Assembly (NCBI GenBank): GCA_963210315.1
Contig: OY723313.1
Coordinates: 1,364,001 to 1,428,000, forward strand
DNA from: Rhynchopus euleeides
Lineage: Eukaryota; Euglenozoa; Diplonemea; Diplonemida; Diplonemidae
DNA: 64,000 nucleotides
Direction of reading: 5' to 3'
Under the pieces are notes generated by a model, which was given only the letters and a program-made list of their open reading frames with translations, made no database searches and was not told the origin of the DNA. This document shows, one piece after another, positions 1 through 12,320 of this stretch. Position 1 is the stretch's first letter. Every line of letters begins with the position of its first letter. Both the position numbers and the translations under genes were made by a program.

Positions 1-3000
1 GATGGAGGGGGAGGGGGTGTTCGGGAGGCAACGAAGGAGGAGGAGCAAGCACTGCAACTCTATGATGAGACTGCGGCTGCACTGCTCCGGCAGTTTGTTT
101 TAATTAATTGAGACGGCATTACGATGGTTCGTATAGGTCATGCACCAAACACGTTGTCAATAAGTGAGAAGGCAACGGGTGGGGCGAGGATAATCGCATC
201 AAGAGTGACTCATTTCCAAACGGAACTGCCACGCGCCCCCACCCTTCTGATCCATCCCCCCACAAAATCACCCCCCCCCCCCCACGACACACAGGCGATG
301 TGCCAGGGCTGTGTGATTCTGTAGATGACATGACCCCTTTGCAAAAGTGGTTCTGCAGCCGCAGCCTGCACCATACCCGGGGGGGGTGGGGGCCGGCCAC
401 CCTTCCCCCGCTGCAGGGGCGGGCTGCCCCCAGCACCTCGGAGTGTGGCAAGAAGAGGCCCGGCGGCACTGTGAACCGCCCGCCACCCTCGGGTCGGTGC
501 GGCCTCTCCTGATGTGAGCCTGTGCCATGGCAGGGTGTCTGTTGGCTTGCCTGCCTCTGCCACAGGCAGGCCTGCCCCCTGCCGTGTTTGTCGTGCGCGA
601 TATGACAGAGGGTGTGGGTTTGGTGTGGCGTGTTGTGCAAGTGGGGAGAGTCACATCGTAGGGATGTGGGTTCTGCTCCACTGCTGCCCCCCCCCCCCCC
701 CCTTCCCTCTGCCAAAAAAAGAAAACAGATTCGCGTGTGTGTGCCCCCGCTGTGGAGAAGGTGCGTTGTTGTGTTCCCACCGCGAAGCTGAAGCACATCG
801 CAGCCGGAAGGGCCTCTACTGCTGAGCTCCGGTGCTGCTTTCTTCTCCATTTGATTCTGCAAGAAGACTAGGCCCAAAACCGAGGCGCAGCAGCAAAACG
901 AACGCACGTGACGCCCGTTGCGAGGGGGTGGGTGGAGGGGGGGGGGGTCAATGTTGCAGCGCCGTCTGTCAAATAAGCGAAAGAAGAAGAGAAAAATTGC
1001 AAAAGCGCGTGTAACTTGCCTCTCCACACCCAGCTCCTGGCCAGCTAAATCAACACACCCCCCCACCACCCACCACCCACCCCCCGCTGATGCCCTCGAG
1101 GCAGGAGGGGGTGGTGGTGGTGGTGTCGGTTGTCGCAAATCCTTTTCTCGGCGGCTTTTGCTGTTGGGTGCACGCTTGGTGAGAAACCACCGGGGCGGGG
1201 GTGATGCCGAAAGACACACCCCTTTCTCCCGTGCTGGGCATAGAGTTGGCAGGGTGGCGTATGTTGGGTGGGGTTGATATGTCGCGTTTCGTGATCATCA
1301 GGGGGGAGGGACTCTTCGCTACCGGATAATATTCGGCAAAGTTCCGCGTTATCCTCCTACAGAAAGAGGGGTAAAATGCATCAAAAACACACCGTTTTCG
1401 GCACCGGAGTATCAGCGAAGATAAGACCCCCCTTATCCAACCAAGTGTCCAGCCTACGAAGTGCGTGGGCATTCTTCTACCGCAGTGCGCAGAGCATACG
1501 ACCTGGCGCTGCTGTCCTCCAGATCGTTGAGTTTGAACGATTTTTCGATTTTCCTCATTTGCCATTTTATACGCGATGTGACATCGTGACGTGTAAAAAG
1601 TGTCGGAGAGGCGATTCCCATAGCCCTTGCATAGCTCCCTTTTTGCTTTCAGCGTGCCTCGCTATTTTCGTGTTCATGTTGCTCCCACACCCGCATCAAG
1701 GCAGCGAGGATGTCAGGCGGTGGAAGCCCCAACGTATCAAGTCAGGAGGGAACGGATCACGGTTTGCTACGCTTTCTTCCCTTCTATGCGACCTGTCTCA
1801 GGTCCTACGGTCAAAACAAAAGCGCGTTGACAGCTCACGTATGGCCACTCAAAACACGCGAGGTGTACACAAAACAACGAAGCGACTGGCGTGGTGTATG
1901 TTTGGCCATGTCTCGAGTTTGTCGACTCGTCAACAACCGGAGTCATCTCGGATGCGATGCCTCCCTGTTATTCTATGGTATTCACCTGGAGCGCCCTTTA
2001 TAGAAGCTTGGTAGCCGGAGCGTGTGATTCGTGCTTCACACAGCAAGCGCGGGGGATGTCCCCACCCCCACCGGCGCGGGATGGTAGTGTGGTGGCTCCT
2101 TTTCACAACCCACGGCGGTTCTTCGAGAATACTTCATCATTATCCGACGTTGCTTTCCCTCCCTCCCCCCGCCCCCCCCCCCCCCCCCCCGGGCCCCATA
2201 GCCACAGCTACCTTGTGCCTGCACGGTCCGGTGCCAAAGCTATTTTTTGTTTGAGGGGGTCTTTGCTGGTCGACAAACTTCGACAAACTTCTTCAGTTTT
2301 CAGCCAATTCAACAGGAAATGCACCAAAATGCACTGACGACCACCCCGTAGCGAAGACCCCCTGAATCATGCAATGCATCATATGCGTATGAATGTACGA
2401 TGTTGAGCTTCCCCAACCTTTTCATGACGGGCTTCCCACATCTGGGGGGAGATGTCGTCGACAGCCCTCAGTGGCTGCAAGGGAGGTGGTAGGGACGTAG
2501 TTTGATTAGAGTGCAAGGAAGCGGGGCAGGGTTGTGCTGTAAAAGAAATGTGTGCTCCTGCTCAGGGACTTACAACGTGGGACAATGTGGGACCTGCTGT
2601 CCCACAAGCAACGAGGGTTTGGCAGGAGGGAAGGGAACGCCAAATCCAGCCCGATGGAAGGATGTGAGAAGAAGAGACAAAATGCTTCTCCGCCCCCTCC
2701 CCCCCCGCACCCCTCCCCCCCCGTGTCTGATTCGTAGTATCTGGCCTGCATGGCTGGGGGCGCGAATCACACAGCTAATCATCCCGTTCCTCACCCAATG
2801 TACCCATCCTAACAGACTCCTTCCTGCTCCTGTCTCGTGTCTCTGTGGCAAGAGTCGGCTTTCTTAAGTTTTGATTTTTTTTGGATTCCGGTCTCTGTTT
2901 TTTTTTTGCATTCTCTTGTTCCTCTCCATCAACACCGGACAAGTTGTCAACCGAAGTTCTTGTCACAGCCAGAAGTAACATGCGGGCCAGCGCAGTGCGG

Positions 3001-3541
3001 GGGGTGTGGCAGGCGAACCTCACCTTATTGTCTTGGGGTCTGCTCTGTCCTGCCTGCTGGTGGGTGCGTGGGTTATACACCCCATCCCCACCCATAATCC
3101 AGGCCAGCGCAGCGCGGTTCGACGACACACCCCTGCCTGCCACTGCGCGCAAGCAGCCATCAGCCCGATTTTTTTGTTGTTCGGTTCGAAGCCCCTTTCC
3201 CTGTCTTTCAAAGTTGTCATCACCTCCTCTCGCCTCCCCTCCCCCTCTCCCGACGTCGTATCGAAACGTTGCAAAGAAGAGAGCTTGTTGGTTTGCCCGC
3301 CTGCGCGCGCTGCGCATGCAGGGAGGTGGTCTGAGAAGCCACTCGCGCAGGCTTGCATCCGACGCCTATCAAGCCGACTGCAAAATGAGTTCTCCCCCCT
3401 CTGGCTCGAGAGGGCATGGCGGGGCGCATGTCCAGAAACAAGCGCATACTCCAACACGCAGGTGAAGGTGCCCGTGCGCTGCACACCACCGAGCCTGGTC
3501 TGGTATGGGCTGGCTGCGCGGTTCAGCCGCGCGCGGGCCCC

Positions 3542-4092
<551 letters not shown>

Positions 4093-4510
4093 CTCTCTGG
4101 GGGCCCTCGCTACGAGTCACTGTGAGTCACGAGTCGTCAGTTTTGAACGATTTTTTGAACGATTTTTGGCCGTGCTCGTCGCGTCCCCCGGTGAGGGGGG
4201 ACGCTGTTTCGTGTTCTCCTTGCCGCACGGAGGCATTGCCTTACGTCGCCTCTTCCTCTTTTCCTTTATGGGCGGGTTAGTCTGGCTCAGAGGGCGGGAC
4301 CGTGCTGATATGCACAGTGACGACTCTCCCTTTTTTTGTTGTGCCCGCCTCCTGCCGAGTCGTGGCTGCTGCCTCTCAGACTGGGGGCGGGCGGTCGCCG
4401 ACGCTGACGCGCCTGGCGGCCCGTGGAAAGTGACGTGGGTCTGGGGGTGGGGGGGGGGGGTGCTGGGGTGTCAGGCCGAAGCCCTTGACCGCTGTTGATT
4501 TTTGCAGGTT

Positions 4511-7500
4511 TCACGAGATCAGGTAGTCCTTCTCGCTGTGCTCCGTCACCCCTGCCTCAGCCAGGTAGCGTAGGGCCCCCTTGCAGTTGTGCAGCAGCAG
4601 GTTGTGCACGTTTGTGGCTGTGAGGTGGTGTCGGGCTGACGCTGTCGCGGGACAGCCGAAGAATAGGTGCTTCAGCGAGACCCCAGGCGGGGGGCTGTCC
4701 GGCGCAAGCTTCAGGCAGGGTTTGCACGGTGGTTGTGCGCTGCCCGGGACGTCGTGGTCGTACACCAGGCGGTGGTGGTCGGCCCGGAGGCGGCGGATGG
4801 TGGTTTCCCCTAAGCGGGTAAGGCCCTCCATGCGGAGGTCAGGGCGCTGCAGTCGCGTCTCCCCGATTCCTGACCGATACGCGTACACGCTCTCTGTGCG
4901 GGGCAACGTGGTCCCGCTGTATATGTGTCGGCGGAGGGTGACACGGGCCGACGCGAGGCTGATCGGCTCCATCTGGGGCTTGAACGCACCGATCTGCGCC
5001 TGCTTGTCAGCAAGTTCGTTCCCTACCACCCCAACATGCGACGGGATGTAGCGGAGGTGGGTGGTGACATCGTATGTTTGGGCGAGCTTGCGCAGCCTCT
5101 GCCAGATGTCCCATTCGGTGGACCCCCTCGCTCGCTGGGGGCCGCTCAGCAGTGCATTCAGTGCGCTCTGCGAGTCGGTGAGGATGGCGACCGTTTCGCC
5201 TTGGGTTACCACGGTGCATAGGTGGGCGAGGGATTCTCTGATGGCCACCAGCTCTGCCTGGTAGCTGATGCAACGGAGTCCTGCCGGCCAGGCGAGCTTT
5301 TTCTTGAGGCGGCCCTCCGGCATGCTGTACACCGCTGCGCCCGCGCCGCCCTGTTGCTGCCGCGATGTGGAGTTGGAGACTGACCCGTCGGTGTAGACAT
5401 GCCAGGCGCACGTCGGGAGGGCCTGGATGGTCTGCTCTGCCAGGTCCCGGAGGGTGTCTTTCGGGGTGGCGGCCTTCGGGGCGGTGAGCCCCGGCAGCGT
5501 CGCCAGGATGTGCACTCGTGGCAGCACCAGGTTCCATTCCCAGGGGGGGATGGGGTGTGCTGCATGCAGGGGGGCCAGCAGGGGGGTGCGCCCGTCGACC
5601 TTCGAGGATTTCACCAGACTCCGTGCCTGATGTAGCCAGCTGCCTCCCGTGTTCCCGGTATTTAGTTGCGCCCGGTATCCTGGGGAGTGGGGCACGCGGC
5701 GGAAGCGTTCGTGGTCTGTGCACACCGCAACCTTGAAGTCGAGGTCGAGGTCTCGTAGGTGTGATTCCCAGAGGAGCTTCGCCGTGCTGGTGTTCTTCAT
5801 GCAGCCTGTGATAATCAGGGCTGCGGTGCGGTGGACATCTTGCAGGCGTTTGAGGTTCCTCGCGGTCAGGCCAGGGGTGTAAACGCTTGCGGCGTACATC
5901 AGGATGGGGTAGACATACGTCAGGTAGGCCTGGCGCAGCGTGTCTCCACTTGAGCCCCAGTCGGTGCCTGCCAACATACGCAGTATGCTCAGGCGTCGCA
6001 TACAGGTGGTCACGACGTGGTCGACGTGGTCCGACATCGTGTAGCAGGCATCGATGTAAACCCCGAGGTATTTTGCTGTGGAGTCGTGCTGGAGGGGGGT
6101 GCCGTCTGGGAGCTCCATGCGCTTGTGCTCGCCCAGTGCTTCAGGCGTCGTTCCCATCAGCGTGTAGCAGCACTTGCTGGGGGAGAGCTGCAGCCCGTGG
6201 AGTGGGACTTCGGCGGCGAGTGCTGATATGACGCCCTGTGCGGTGCTTAGGGCGTCGGTGTAGGTGTCCCCGACGACGAGTACTGCAATGTCATCTGCGA
6301 ACACCGCAGGGTGGACGTCCGGGGAGGCGGTGATGGCTCGAGATACGTCATCCATCACGCAGTTGAAGAGCAGGGGCGAGAGCACTGTTCCTTGTGGGAC
6401 ACCGTTGTTGAAGTCGTAGTAGTCGCTTCTCACCCCGTGCACCTGTGCGGCGGCCCGGCGGTTGCTGAGGTAGTTGTGCAGCCATCGGGTGAACTTCGGG
6501 GGGAAGCCCTTTCGTCTGACGCTGTTGATGACTGCGAGCTTGCTGACCTTGTCGAAGGCTTTCTCGAGGTCGAAGTACAGGGTGACAGCTGCCTTCCCGG
6601 AGGAGAGGGCGTCCGTCGCTGTTTGGGTGATGTAGGCTAGCTGGTCGGTTGTCGATCTCAGTCGCTGGAATCCCGCTTGGTTCGGGCAGTGCCCCTCGAC
6701 TTGCGGGTATGCGTCGTCAAGCATGAGCTGCTCCATGCGCCTCTTCACCATTTTTTCCAGTACCTTGCATGCTGTGCTGGTGAGCGCAATTGGTCGGTAC
6801 GAGGATGCTGCCGTCGCTGGCTTCCCCGGTTTCAGGATCGGGACGATGACTGCTCGCGTCCATGCGTCGGGGAGGATGCCGCTGTTCCACGACAGGTTGA
6901 GCACGTGCAGGAGTCCCTGCCGCGCTTGGGGGCCGAGGTGCATCAGCAGTTCGTTGTTGAGGTCGTCAGGCCCTGGGGATTTTCGCTCCTGCAGTTCGGA
7001 CAGGGCTGCGCTCAGCTCCTCTTTGGAGAAGTCGTCTTCGGCAGCTGAGAGCTCGGGGGGTGTCTGGCCATTCGCATGTTGCGGGGTGGGTACCGATTGT
7101 GACTGTTGGTCGTTCCCTTCACTGATCTTGGCGTAGTGGCTGCAGAGGAGGTCCGCCTTAGCTTTGGGGTCGGTCACCGGGACCCCTCCGTCGACAAGCG
7201 GGAAGGCGGCCTGTTGAAGTTTGCGGCCGTCGAGTTCTCGCACAAGCCGGAAGGTGGCGCCGAGGTCGCTGCTGGTGCTCGCAGCCTGGCACCTGGTTTC
7301 CCAAGTTGTGCGTTTTGCTTCGAGGACGGCGTTGGTGGCGTCGGTGGTCAGCTTGTCCAGTTTGTCGTAGTCGTCCTGGGACAGGTGTGTAGTCTGGGCG
7401 TGTCTGCGTGATTCTTCGTTCCGCGCCCGTACCGCGCGTTTCACCTTGCTCGTGAACCACCTCTTGCGGGGGCGTGAGCTACGCTTCGTCGGGATGTGCT

Positions 7501-7849
7501 TGGCTGCGACCGTTCGCACCAGTCCAAGCCACTTGTGGAAGGACTCCTTCGGGTCACACCACTTCGTCACTTTGCGTGATAGCCGTTCGAGCTCCTCGGT
7601 GAAGGCGGGCCAGTCCGCTGCTGCCCAGTTCCACAGTTGACGGGCCTTGGCTGCCGGGTGTGTCGCAGCTGCTGGCGTTCGTTCAAAAGGGACGGTTTTT
7701 TTTTCCCCTCTTGTGTCCCATGCCTTGTTTGCAGTGATCGCATTGTTGGCCATCCTTGCTGTAGTTCGGCATGCCGCCCTTCCCACCTTCCCCCACCCCC
7801 TCCCCGGCGGTTTTGCTCTCCGTGTGGTTTGGTGGTACTGGTGAGCCAT
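4511..7849 (-). CDS. Non-LTR retrotransposon reverse transcriptase/RNase H polyprotein
   Basis: This is the intact ORF of a LINE-type element. The frame stays open back to 8149 (1,212 codons). I place the start at the ATG at 7849 because a pyrimidine tract plus CAG directly abuts it. Numbering from the outermost ATG: a LINE-like linker runs about 170-300; the RT domain about 380-700, with catalytic D527 (YFDLEKAFD) and the FADD box (D619/D620), plus the NQAGF motif at 490; RNase H about 915-1055, with D921, E966, D992 and the SHVGVVGNELAD motif ending in D1048; and a C-terminal CCHC-like zinc finger C1142, C1145, H1161, C1166. This order matches ingi/I/jockey-type LINEs. The apurinic-type endonuclease expected before the RT is not recognisable; only about 70 residues precede the linker. 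The protein would copy element RNA into DNA at a nick. Confidence 0.9.
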   Translation of the reverse strand: MAHQYHQTTRRAKPPGRGWGKVGRAACRTTARMANNAITANKAWDTRGEKKTVPFERTPAAATHPAAKARQLWNWAAADWPAFTEELERLSRKVTKWCDPKESFHKWLGLVRTVAAKHIPTKRSSRPRKRWFTSKVKRAVRARNEESRRHAQTTHLSQDDYDKLDKLTTDATNAVLEAKRTTWETRCQAASTSSDLGATFRLVRELDGRKLQQAAFPLVDGGVPVTDPKAKADLLCSHYAKISEGNDQQSQSVPTPQHANGQTPPELSAAEDDFSKEELSAALSELQERKSPGPDDLNNELLMHLGPQARQGLLHVLNLSWNSGILPDAWTRAVIVPILKPGKPATAASSYRPIALTSTACKVLEKMVKRRMEQLMLDDAYPQVEGHCPNQAGFQRLRSTTDQLAYITQTATDALSSGKAAVTLYFDLEKAFDKVSKLAVINSVRRKGFPPKFTRWLHNYLSNRRAAAQVHGVRSDYYDFNNGVPQGTVLSPLLFNCVMDDVSRAITASPDVHPAVFADDIAVLVVGDTYTDALSTAQGVISALAAEVPLHGLQLSPSKCCYTLMGTTPEALGEHKRMELPDGTPLQHDSTAKYLGVYIDACYTMSDHVDHVVTTCMRRLSILRMLAGTDWGSSGDTLRQAYLTYVYPILMYAASVYTPGLTARNLKRLQDVHRTAALIITGCMKNTSTAKLLWESHLRDLDLDFKVAVCTDHERFRRVPHSPGYRAQLNTGNTGGSWLHQARSLVKSSKVDGRTPLLAPLHAAHPIPPWEWNLVLPRVHILATLPGLTAPKAATPKDTLRDLAEQTIQALPTCAWHVYTDGSVSNSTSRQQQGGAGAAVYSMPEGRLKKKLAWPAGLRCISYQAELVAIRESLAHLCTVVTQGETVAILTDSQSALNALLSGPQRARGSTEWDIWQRLRKLAQTYDVTTHLRYIPSHVGVVGNELADKQAQIGAFKPQMEPISLASARVTLRRHIYSGTTLPRTESVYAYRSGIGETRLQRPDLRMEGLTRLGETTIRRLRADHHRLVYDHDVPGSAQPPCKPCLKLAPDSPPPGVSLKHLFFGCPATASARHHLTATNVHNLLLHNCKGALRYLAEAGVTEHSEKDYLIS

Positions 7850-7940
7850 CTGGGGAAAGAACCTTGACAATCCCGGGCCGGCAGTACGTTCGTCACCCCC
7901 ACGGGCTCGGCCGGTTTCTAAACCTTTAGGCAATCTACGT

Positions 7941-8109
7941 CCGCAGGCCAAGAACCCGGTGTGCAGATGCACGTTGGGAGCCCCCTGAAGTCCGCACACG
8001 CCCTCTCTGAGTAGTCCCCGACCAAGCGCTGGCCTCTCTGACCGACTACCATGCCGCCGCAGGCCAAGAACCCGGTGTGCCGAAGCACGTTGGGAGCCCC
8101 CTGAAGTCA
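7941..8109 (-). repeat. Duplicated 52-bp segment in the LINE leader
   Basis: A 52-bp sequence beginning ccgcaggccaagaacccg occurs at 7941-7992 and again at 8058-8109, almost unchanged, 117 bp apart. Tandem 5' monomers are common in LINE promoters, so these may be 5'-UTR promoter units of the element. The placement just upstream of the ORF start supports this; the promoter role is inferred. Confidence 0.8.
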
Positions 8110-8183
8110 ACACAGCACCCCGCCAGTGGCTCCAGCTGTCCCTCCCCATGTCAGAGTTGACGGAAAAAGGCGGACCCTCTTTT

Positions 8184-8240
8184 GTCCCAGTGCTCCGTGC
8201 TATGCACTGGGACCCCGTTGCCCAGGCGGACCAGCCTGGG
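8184..8240 (-). other. Two perfect hairpins at the 5' end of the LINE
   Basis: GTCCCAGTGC (8184-8193) is perfectly complementary to GCACTGGGAC (8204-8213) across a 10-nt loop. Directly beside it, CCCAGGC (8221-8227) pairs with GCCTGGG (8234-8240) across a 6-nt loop. The 5' ends of several LINEs carry structured RNAs, including HDV-like ribozymes, but I could not complete such a fold by eye. Confidence 0.7.
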
Positions 8241-11073
8241 GGAGCCCTCGGGGTGTGGGGTTGAGTTTTACGACTTCCCTAGGTCTTAGGTAGTTTAAGG
8301 TCGTGCCCAGGACCTTTTTTTTTTTATGTTTTCAGCCAAACATGGCTGACTTCTCACTTTTTCTCACTCAGTCACACTTGGTAGCGAGGGCCCCCTCACT
8401 CTCTCTTTGCATTATCTCTTCTGCCCTTCCCCGTGACTCCACCACCCATCTACCGCGCGATCAGGCTGTTGGATAGTGTTGCTGGCCTCGCCGCGCCCTC
8501 GTTTCGTTTGTCTCACACCCCACCTCTCCCTGTGTGGTGGGGAGGGGGAGGGGGTTGTCCAAAAAAATGTCATGCCGTGGTGAAACGGCGCCCCCTGGCG
8601 TGCCAAGAGATGCGAATCATCTCAACCCTCCCCCCCCCCTCCGCCCGTTCCTTTTCTAATCTGGCTTTTAGCATGGCAGACAAAATCAGCCCCAATATTG
8701 TATATTTCCCACAGCGAACGGCAGTTGCCCTGCGGGTTTGTTTATCCCCTTGCCGAGGCGAAGCCTTTGGGTTGCGGGTGTGGGGGGTGGTGGCGGTGGC
8801 GGTGTGTCGGTTTTTTTTCAAACCAAAGTCAACCGACACCACCCACCAAAACCCCCCCTCTCTTTTCCCCACCCTTTGGTTTCTTCCCCCGTTTGAATGG
8901 AGGTAAAATCCGCAGGGTTTGCCCGGCGCTGCGTGGTGGGGTGGGTGGGCTGGCGTCGGTTCCACGAACTGGCAAAGCCAGTCCGTTTGTCACCGCGAAG
9001 AGTTTTTTAATTGCCGGACGGGGGTGGGGTGGGGGGGGGTGGGGTTTAACTGTGCTAACACCTCGTGTGACCACCCTCACGATTGTCCCTTCAATCACCC
9101 ACTCCCCGCCAACCCAGTCGTGGCTGATGCCTTCTTTAGACTGGGGGGGCCAGCGAGTGGTAGAGGGTGTCAGGCACATGCCTCCCCCTGTTGATTAGGG
9201 ACACATGCAGGTCATGTGGTCCTCAGCACGACCTTCAGACATTCACGTTTCAACGAAAAGTAGTTCGGAACACCTTTGTTTCGACATATGTCAGTTGTGA
9301 TCTGGTCTCTGTGCTCGGCAAACACACTTCCGCTGTTCTTCTTCTCCACCGAGATGCTCTGGGTATATTTACCGGACGCCTGTCGCTCTGTGCCAGACTG
9401 TGTCAGTGTTGCACCTTGACTTGTGACCACCCTCACTGGTTCTGCCCGTCGGAGCGACGGCATCCATCTTATCCATATTTTCTGAGGTTTCGCTGAAACC
9501 AGCAGCAGGAACCAGTTAGCTTGTCAGTTTGTTCTGTGTGGGATAGACGGCTTGCCTTTTTGTTTGATGCGAAGAAAAAAGCCCAGCAGGGGCCATGCGA
9601 TACGTGCAGTTTGTGTTGAGACACGGCAAACAGAACCACGGCACACTGCCTGCTCGGAGCGCACAAAAACAAACCCTAGATCCTCCTGGCAGTGTCGGAC
9701 ATACCTCAAGCCTTCTTTGATGCGAGCCCCACTGCAACGGCTGGGCCCCAAAACAAAAGTGAACATCGATGCATGTCCGTGACGCAGCGGACTGTGTGCT
9801 GAGTTGAATTGCCATCTCCCTGGGCTGGACACGATGGGGATACAAATAACAGGTATCCCGGGATTGCGTGTAAATGGCCGGACGACTGATTTCAGGTGAA
9901 TTGGGTTGGGAATCCATTTGCGACGAGCACCAGTAGTAGGACCAGATTTTTTATTGCAGTGAAGGGGCGCGAGTCACATGCGGTGCGCACAGCCAAGAGT
10001 GACAAGGCGTGCGCAGGCATATGGTGTTTGTTGCTGCTACCCTGATGAGAGGACACCACAGGTGTGTGGGAGTCTTGTGAGCAATCTGCCAGCACGCAGA
10101 ACGAGAGAGAGAGAGAGCCACCACAGGGCGCGGGTACGGGCATCCTCGTTCCGGCATGAGAGGGGGCTTGTCGGACTAACGGTTCTACGCCCCGGAGCGA
10201 CGACCCCCCTCCTCCCCCCTTGCATACACACAATTTGTTGGCGACGGCCAAAATGACCCGTATCCCCCCCTTGCATATGCGCCTGCACATGCTACGTCAA
10301 CGTTTAAAGAGCGCCTGTATAAAATGGACTGGGCGAGCCGCCCTTTGAGTTTAACCACACACTCACACACAACCACACTCTCAACGGATGACCCCCTCCA
10401 GGGGAGTGGGCTGTGGTCAATCTTTGATAGCGCGGCATTGATTCATGCCTCGAAGTGTTATTTGGTCTGAACACCCACACCGCACACACCGCACCCTCAC
10501 GCTTCGTATTTTTTGTTGCACTTTTCCATACTCTCTGAGTCTCTCTCTCCCCCCCCTCCCCGCCTCCAATCCAAAGCACCCCCTCCCCAGTATCTCGTAT
10601 GTCCAGCCATCTCTCGGTTGTATCCTCAACCAACATCACTCCCTCTTCCCTCTCGTGTGGTGTCCCCTCTGGTCATAGACGCAGCCCGTTGCTTTTTTGC
10701 CACCGGGACTCGCACACACGCATACACAATTGAGTGGGAAGTCGTTTGGGCACGGCGTCCAGTTGTACCCAGCCCTCTGAACCGCACCTGAAAGGGCGCG
10801 TCGGGTGGGTAGGTAAGGTATACTTTATGGTCACTTTTTGTCTTGCTCCGGCAGTCGAATGAGGACTGCAGAGAGAGCCGGCTGCTGCCATCTCGCAGGG
10901 GCAAATGTGTTTTTTTGGAGACTGCGACGGAGTGTTTTTTTGGATCGAGCTCATGTGACAGCCGACAGCGAAAAAAAACTCTCAGAAGGCCTTTTTTGCG
11001 CGTAGTTCGTCGGGGGGGGGGGGGTCTGCCAGTCTTATGTTTCTGGGCAGTCGGGAGGAGTATCCCTCGTGAC

Positions 11074-11210
11074 TTACCGAAGGTGAACCTGTCCGGGTGA
11101 GTCTTGTAAGCTTCATCACCTGGTTTGCCAGCAACAAGCGAAACGGGGGAGGGAAACGACTGTCAGTCGCCTGATGAAGGGCGCTGAGTGGCGGCTGGTT
11201 CACCTACCGA
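11074..11210. other. Nested stem-loop, possible structured RNA
   Basis: AGGTGAACC (11081-11089) pairs perfectly with GGTTCACCT (11197-11205). Inside it, CTTCATCA (11111-11118) pairs perfectly with TGATGAAG (11172-11179), and inside that GACTGTCAGTC (11158-11168) is itself palindromic. Nested perfect pairing over 130 nt is more than expected by chance. It could be a structured RNA or a hairpin transposon relic. Confidence 0.45.
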
Positions 11211-11363
11211 ACAGACACCCTGCCGGCGGTGGTGACACCACCACGCTCCATACATCCGAGCCATAATCCGGGGCAGCGGGAGGCAGAGGTCTTCATGTAT
11301 TGTGGCTTCCGCTGTCTCCGACGGCCCCGCCTCTCACCCCCACTTCATCCCCACTCAAGAGAA

Positions 11364-11697
11364 ACAGAACCGGTCTGTGCAGTAGCCTAGCTCTCGCAGT
11401 GCCTGTGATTGTCGACGCCAAAAAGCAAACAGACACTCGACGAAGTTGCACATCCTCCTGTTCCTATTACTGTCCGGAAACCAACTCACACCATGCACTG
11501 CTATTTTTTAAAGAAACCAAAAAGTGAAGAGCAAACCGCAAATGCGGCCATTCCTCATGCAGGGGTGGTGGCACGGACACCATCCCTCCCTGCTGTGGCC
11601 AACAAAAAAAAGCCATGGGCGTCAATAGGACAGAACGGGTCTGTGTAGTAGCCTTGCTCTCACAGTGCCTGTGATTGTCGGCACCCCAAAAAAAGCA
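11364..11697. repeat. Direct repeat of about 65 bp
   Basis: A segment beginning acagaac and containing gcagtgcctgtgattgtc (or cacagtgcctgtgattg) occurs at 11364-11427 and again at 11630-11697, with a few substitutions and small indels, 266 bp apart. It looks like a local duplication in the spacer upstream of the SMP gene. Confidence 0.8.
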
Positions 11698-12320
11698 TCA
11701 AGCCGCCCCCATGTGCTCCCTCCCGTAGCCTGCCCAGAAGTGCCTCGCACCGGGCCGCTCCCCTCCCGGTGGTCTACCAACCGACAGGGCAAGTTTCAGA
11801 ACATGGGCAGGGCAGGGGAGGGGGACGGGGCGGCGGGGGCAAAACGCCAGCCGAAGAACGAAGCGTTGGAAACGGAAACCGGAAGCAGCAACCAGAACCT
11901 CCCCTCACCGCCCCTCTTCTCTCTCTGGCAACTGAGAGCCACGGCAGGGGAGGTCCAGCCTGGGTGTGTGGACTGGCGCGAGTCGGGGGGTCGCTCAGAT
12001 TTCGCTGCTGTGAGGTGCGCCCCCCACCCTCCCCCCTCCCCCCCTGCGCCCACATGTTGTTTCGGGACTTTTGCCCTTCGCCACCGCCACCGCCGCCACC
12101 ACCACCACCACCCCTGACAGGCAACACCAAAAGGAGGGGTTGGGTCCTCCCTTTGGGAACACACGAGGCCAGTCTCTCGAGTGAGAGGACTTCCCCCCCC
12201 ACCCCCCCTCCTCAGCCACACATACGAATACACTTTTCCCCACCCCCTTTTTCGGCGCACACCCCGCCCCGTTTGGTTGGGCGTGGGGTCTGGGTTAGTC
12301 AGGGGGGCCACCCGCCTGGT

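Larger units (their letters stand above)
4511..8330 (-). mobile_element. LINE (non-LTR retrotransposon), possibly lacking endonuclease
   Basis: The element reads right to left. Its ORF lies at 4511-7849 and is preceded by a leader of about 480 bp. The leader holds a duplicated 52-bp segment and two perfect hairpins. A run of As on the minus strand at about 8312-8322 marks the upstream limit of recognisable structure. The 3' boundary left of 4511 is uncertain. The frame is uninterrupted, so the copy is either young or under selection. Confidence 0.75.
8331..12320. other. Intergenic region, no supported gene
   Basis: Non-coding by appearance: frames are short, mutually overlapping and low-complexity, and stop codons are frequent in all six. 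It contains a 64-68 bp direct repeat (11364 and 11630) and a nested stem-loop (11074-11210), both listed. The segment next to the SMP gene is its presumed promoter and 5' region; no TATA-like or other core promoter could be recognised. Confidence 0.6.

Noticed and set aside
1376..2014. 212-codon frame
   Set aside because: No domain, mixed composition, overlapped by other equally open frames and no splice or start context.
8184..8330. Definite HDV-like ribozyme at the LINE 5' end
   Set aside because: Hairpins are real, but I could not build the double pseudoknot with the catalytic C by eye, so it is left as a test.
11070..11095. Resemblance to the 3' end of small-subunit rRNA (ccgaaggtgaacctg)
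   Set aside because: The match stops after about 15 nt and is explained by the local stem-loop; no rRNA helices surround it.
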